NCBI GenBank assembly: GCA_030621685.1
Contig: JAUXHF010000104.1
Location: 1-6,811 of the forward strand
Direction of reading: 5' to 3'
From: Spirochaetota bacterium
Lineage (GTDB): Bacteria > Spirochaetota > UBA12135 > COTS27
DNA length: 6,811 nucleotides
In this document: piece after piece, positions 5,241 to 6,811 of the stretch
Layout: each line of letters begins with the position of its first letter
Position numbering within the stretch: the stretch's first letter is position 1
The notes under the pieces: generated by a model
Database searches by the model: none
What the model saw: the letters and a program-made list of their open reading frames with translations, nothing else
Told to the model about the DNA's origin: nothing
Translations under genes and position numbers: made by a program

Positions 5241-5648
5241 CTAACGGAGGTTGATGATGTTTTGATACGCCGTAATAGAATTCCTAAGCACATTTCTCGC
5301 TAAACCTAAATGTAGCTCGGCTTTCTGCTGAGCAATAATAACATCGTGAACACTTATTGTGTTAGGTTTCCGAACAAACTGCTCGGTTAGTTTATCAGAG
5401 AATACTACTTCTTTATTTACTAACTCTACGGCATTAATTAAGGATGAGTAAAACGTTGTATCTCTGTTAAGCCCCATATTTTCAGCTTGCTTAAGACTAA
5501 GATCAAAATCAACAAAATGTTCTGCCTTTTCGGCTTTAAGATTGACTTTCTGCGTTGTCTTAAATGGAGGCGTATACTTTTCACTGCTAAGCGAAGTATT
5601 GCTAAAACCAGGCCCAGATAATCCGGGGAAAGAATAACTACTGTTCAT
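5241..5648 (-). CDS. fliE: Flagellar hook-basal body protein FliE
   Basis: FliE joins the MS ring (FliF) to the proximal rod and is exported early by the flagellar type III system. The protein has 135 residues, somewhat longer than the usual 100-115. The excess is in a Ser/Gly/Pro-rich N-terminus (1-35), which varies in the family. The conserved C-terminal half carries DTTFYSSLINAVELVN (63-78) and the signature ISVHDVIIAQQKAELHLGLARNVLRNSITAYQNI (98-131), the helix pair that packs in the rod. An AAGGA lies about nine bases before the ATG. The gene is 44 bases after flgC and last in the visible operon. Immediately downstream lie two degenerate copies of its own 3' end, where spirochaetes usually have fliF. 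Confidence 0.92.
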   Translation of the reverse strand: MNSSYSFPGLSGPGFSNTSLSSEKYTPPFKTTQKVNLKAEKAEHFVDFDLSLKQAENMGLNRDTTFYSSLINAVELVNKEVVFSDKLTEQFVRKPNTISVHDVIIAQQKAELHLGLARNVLRNSITAYQNIINLR

Positions 5649-5692
5649 GTATTTTTTTCCTTATTCTGTAAGAAAACACTCAATATTAAATA

Positions 5693-6154
5693 TTAAGCAT
5701 TGCCAATATTCAAAGCAGCTTGAAACATGCCCTTTGCCGAGTTCACTACAGATACATTTGCTTCATAAGAGCGCGAGGCAGATATCATATCTACCATTTC
5801 TTTAACCACGACAACATTAGGCATTTGAACATAGCCTTTTTTGGGGCCAGTTTTTAAGGCATCAGGATGCGAAGGATCATAGACCAGACGAAGCGCCGAT
5901 TGATCTTTTTCGATACTTACAACTTTAACGCCATCACCAATACCGGGCTTCAAGGCCCAGGGCTTAAAATGCGTACGATATATAGGCTGATGGTCTTCCC
6001 TAGGTCGTAGCAGCACTCGAGAGCGGCGAAAGGCATCTCCTGTGCTCGTTCTTGTGGTGGTAGCATTAGCGATGTTGTCTGAAATAACATCAATACGAAA
6101 TCGCTGTGCCGTTAACCCCGATGCGGCATTATTAATAGCATGAAAAAAACTCAT
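5693..6154 (-). CDS. flgC: Flagellar proximal rod protein FlgC
   Basis: FlgC is a structural subunit of the proximal rod crossing the periplasm, exported through the flagellar type III apparatus. It has 153 residues, normal for the family. The N-terminal rod signature is AASGLTAQRFRIDVISDNIANATTTRT (10-36). The middle holds RRSRVLLRPRE and VYDPSHPDA (91-99), and the C-terminal helix has MVDMISASRSYEANVSVVNSAKGMF (120-144). These blocks look spirochaete-like to me. The ATG is preceded by a purine-rich AAGAGAAAG. The gene begins 24 bases after flgB and ends 44 bases before fliE, so the three form an operon in the usual flgB-flgC-fliE order. Confidence 0.95.
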   Translation of the reverse strand: MSFFHAINNAASGLTAQRFRIDVISDNIANATTTRTSTGDAFRRSRVLLRPREDHQPIYRTHFKPWALKPGIGDGVKVVSIEKDQSALRLVYDPSHPDALKTGPKKGYVQMPNVVVVKEMVDMISASRSYEANVSVVNSAKGMFQAALNIGNA

Positions 6155-6178
6155 AGTTCTACTTTCTCTTAAATTCCT

Positions 6179-6634
6179 TTATGTTAAAACACTTTTAAAT
6201 CTTTTAAAGTGGTTGTTTAAAATTCTGCTTACAGCCGTGTAATGAAGAGATGTTTTCACCTGATCACTAATCTCTTTTTCAATATCAACATTGTTTTTGT
6301 CATTTCGATAGTTACTGTCAAACTCTTCTAAAATGTTAGCTCTCACTTCGCTATAATGCTTAGGCTCTTCTAGCGGCAGATGCCGAGCATCACTCACTTT
6401 AAAGGGCAAAGGTGTTTCTTTTTCCATAGCAATAACCCGATTAAGCTCAGATTCAAAGGTTATCATCTTTCGCTTATAATGAGGCGTGTCAACGTTAGCA
6501 ATATTATTTGCTACGGCTTGATGACGTAGCGTGGAGGCAGATAATGACATCTGCGAGAGTGATAGCGTTCTTGAAAATGGAGAATTCTCAAAAAAACTCT
6601 TACCGATATATTGAAAGGGGGCTGAACTTTCCAT
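6179..6634 (-). CDS. flgB: Flagellar proximal rod protein FlgB
   Basis: FlgB is the most membrane-proximal FlgB/C/F/G-type rod subunit and contacts FliE. The protein has 151 residues, within or slightly above the family range. The rod-protein signature is LRHQAVANNIANVDTPHYKRK (36-56), and the C-terminal part holds the typical NNVDIEKEISDQVKTSLHYTAVSRILN (114-140). The N-terminal 25 residues are variable. The ATG at 6634 places the signature where expected. No strong Shine-Dalgarno is visible upstream. It is first in the flgB-flgC-fliE operon within this window. Confidence 0.94.
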   Translation of the reverse strand: MESSAPFQYIGKSFFENSPFSRTLSLSQMSLSASTLRHQAVANNIANVDTPHYKRKMITFESELNRVIAMEKETPLPFKVSDARHLPLEEPKHYSEVRANILEEFDSNYRNDKNNVDIEKEISDQVKTSLHYTAVSRILNNHFKRFKSVLT

Positions 6635-6811
6635 AGCTTTGTATTAAAACATCGTATGTTATCTTAGATTGCTAAACTAGTTTTTAAAAATCAAAAGGAA
6701 CATGGGCAAATAATTAAATTTATAAACTAAGCTCTAAGTCCTTAATGTATCTTTGTTTTTAGATTTTTTTCGCTACAGACAGAGGCAAAGGAAAATAAAA
6801 GCCAAGTTTTT
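6635..6811. other. AT-rich region upstream of flgB, no assignable gene
   Basis: This stretch must hold the flgB promoter unless the operon starts further upstream. On the minus strand I see TAAGATAA (complement of 6659-6666) with TAAA 16 bases before it, only loosely like a flagellar sigma-28 site. There is no clear TTGACA-TATAAT pair. Short frames run off the right edge on both strands, but none is recognisable. Confidence 0.4.

Larger units (their letters stand above)
4951..5349. repeat. Tandem duplication of the fliE 3' end, period about 187-193 bp
   Basis: The block from CAGCAATGATA through the hexamer tract, the GGTAATCTATTAAAA stretch and the fliE C-terminal codons is repeated. CAGCAATG occurs at 4954 and 5143, and the related GAGCAATA at 5330. 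The element GGTAATCTATTAAAAAATTC occurs at 5029 and 5222. The two outer units are very similar to each other and less similar to fliE proper around the hexamer tract. This explains the whole gene-poor stretch from 4938 to 5240, in which I see no other gene and no obvious bidirectional terminator. Confidence 0.85.

Noticed and set aside
4951..5349. Possible CRISPR array because of repeated blocks
   Set aside because: The repeats are contiguous, about 190 bp long and homologous to fliE. There are no short repeats separated by unique spacers.
6659..6686. Sigma-28-like promoter for flgB
   Set aside because: Only TAAA and a partial GATAA match, the spacing is one base off, and the GCC of the -10 element is missing. 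In AT-rich DNA this is weak, and early rod genes often do not use sigma-28.

Overview
The window is AT-rich bacterial DNA. Its best taxonomic clue is the flagellar rod block at the right end: FlgB, FlgC and FliE on the minus strand. FlgC resembles spirochaete FlgC proteins as I remember them (the DNIANATTT region, the VYDPSHPDA block and the C-terminal RSYEANV block). I therefore lean towards a spirochaete or relative, but this is from memory and not a database match.

Left part (1-1244): position 1-34 holds the probable first codons of a minus-strand gene. Upstream of it is a membrane-anchored TPR protein, also on the minus strand. An AT-rich divergent intergenic region with a TATAAT box and a 13-bp hairpin follows.

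Middle part (1245-4937): a plus-strand run with a sulfur theme. It holds a full-length CysM-type cysteine synthase, a membrane-anchored single-domain rhodanese, a broken rhodanese fragment, a second intact rhodanese, an OsmC-family protein and a nine-helix UbiA-like membrane protein. The cysM-rhodanese and osmC-ubiA-like pairs are tightly spaced or overlapping and look co-transcribed. A plausible reading is assimilation of sulfide or thiosulfate into cysteine, sulfane-sulfur handling outside the membrane, and thiol or peroxide chemistry by OsmC. The link to the membrane protein is unknown.

Right part (4938-6811): flgB, flgC and fliE lie in that order on the minus strand. fliE is followed not by fliF but by two degenerate tandem copies of its own 3' end, each carrying an expanded hexanucleotide tract. 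The rhodanese locus shows the same behaviour (duplication, then decay), so local tandem duplication is the main structural theme here. I see no CRISPR, tRNA, rRNA, insertion sequence or phage genes, and no clear new defence or mobile system.
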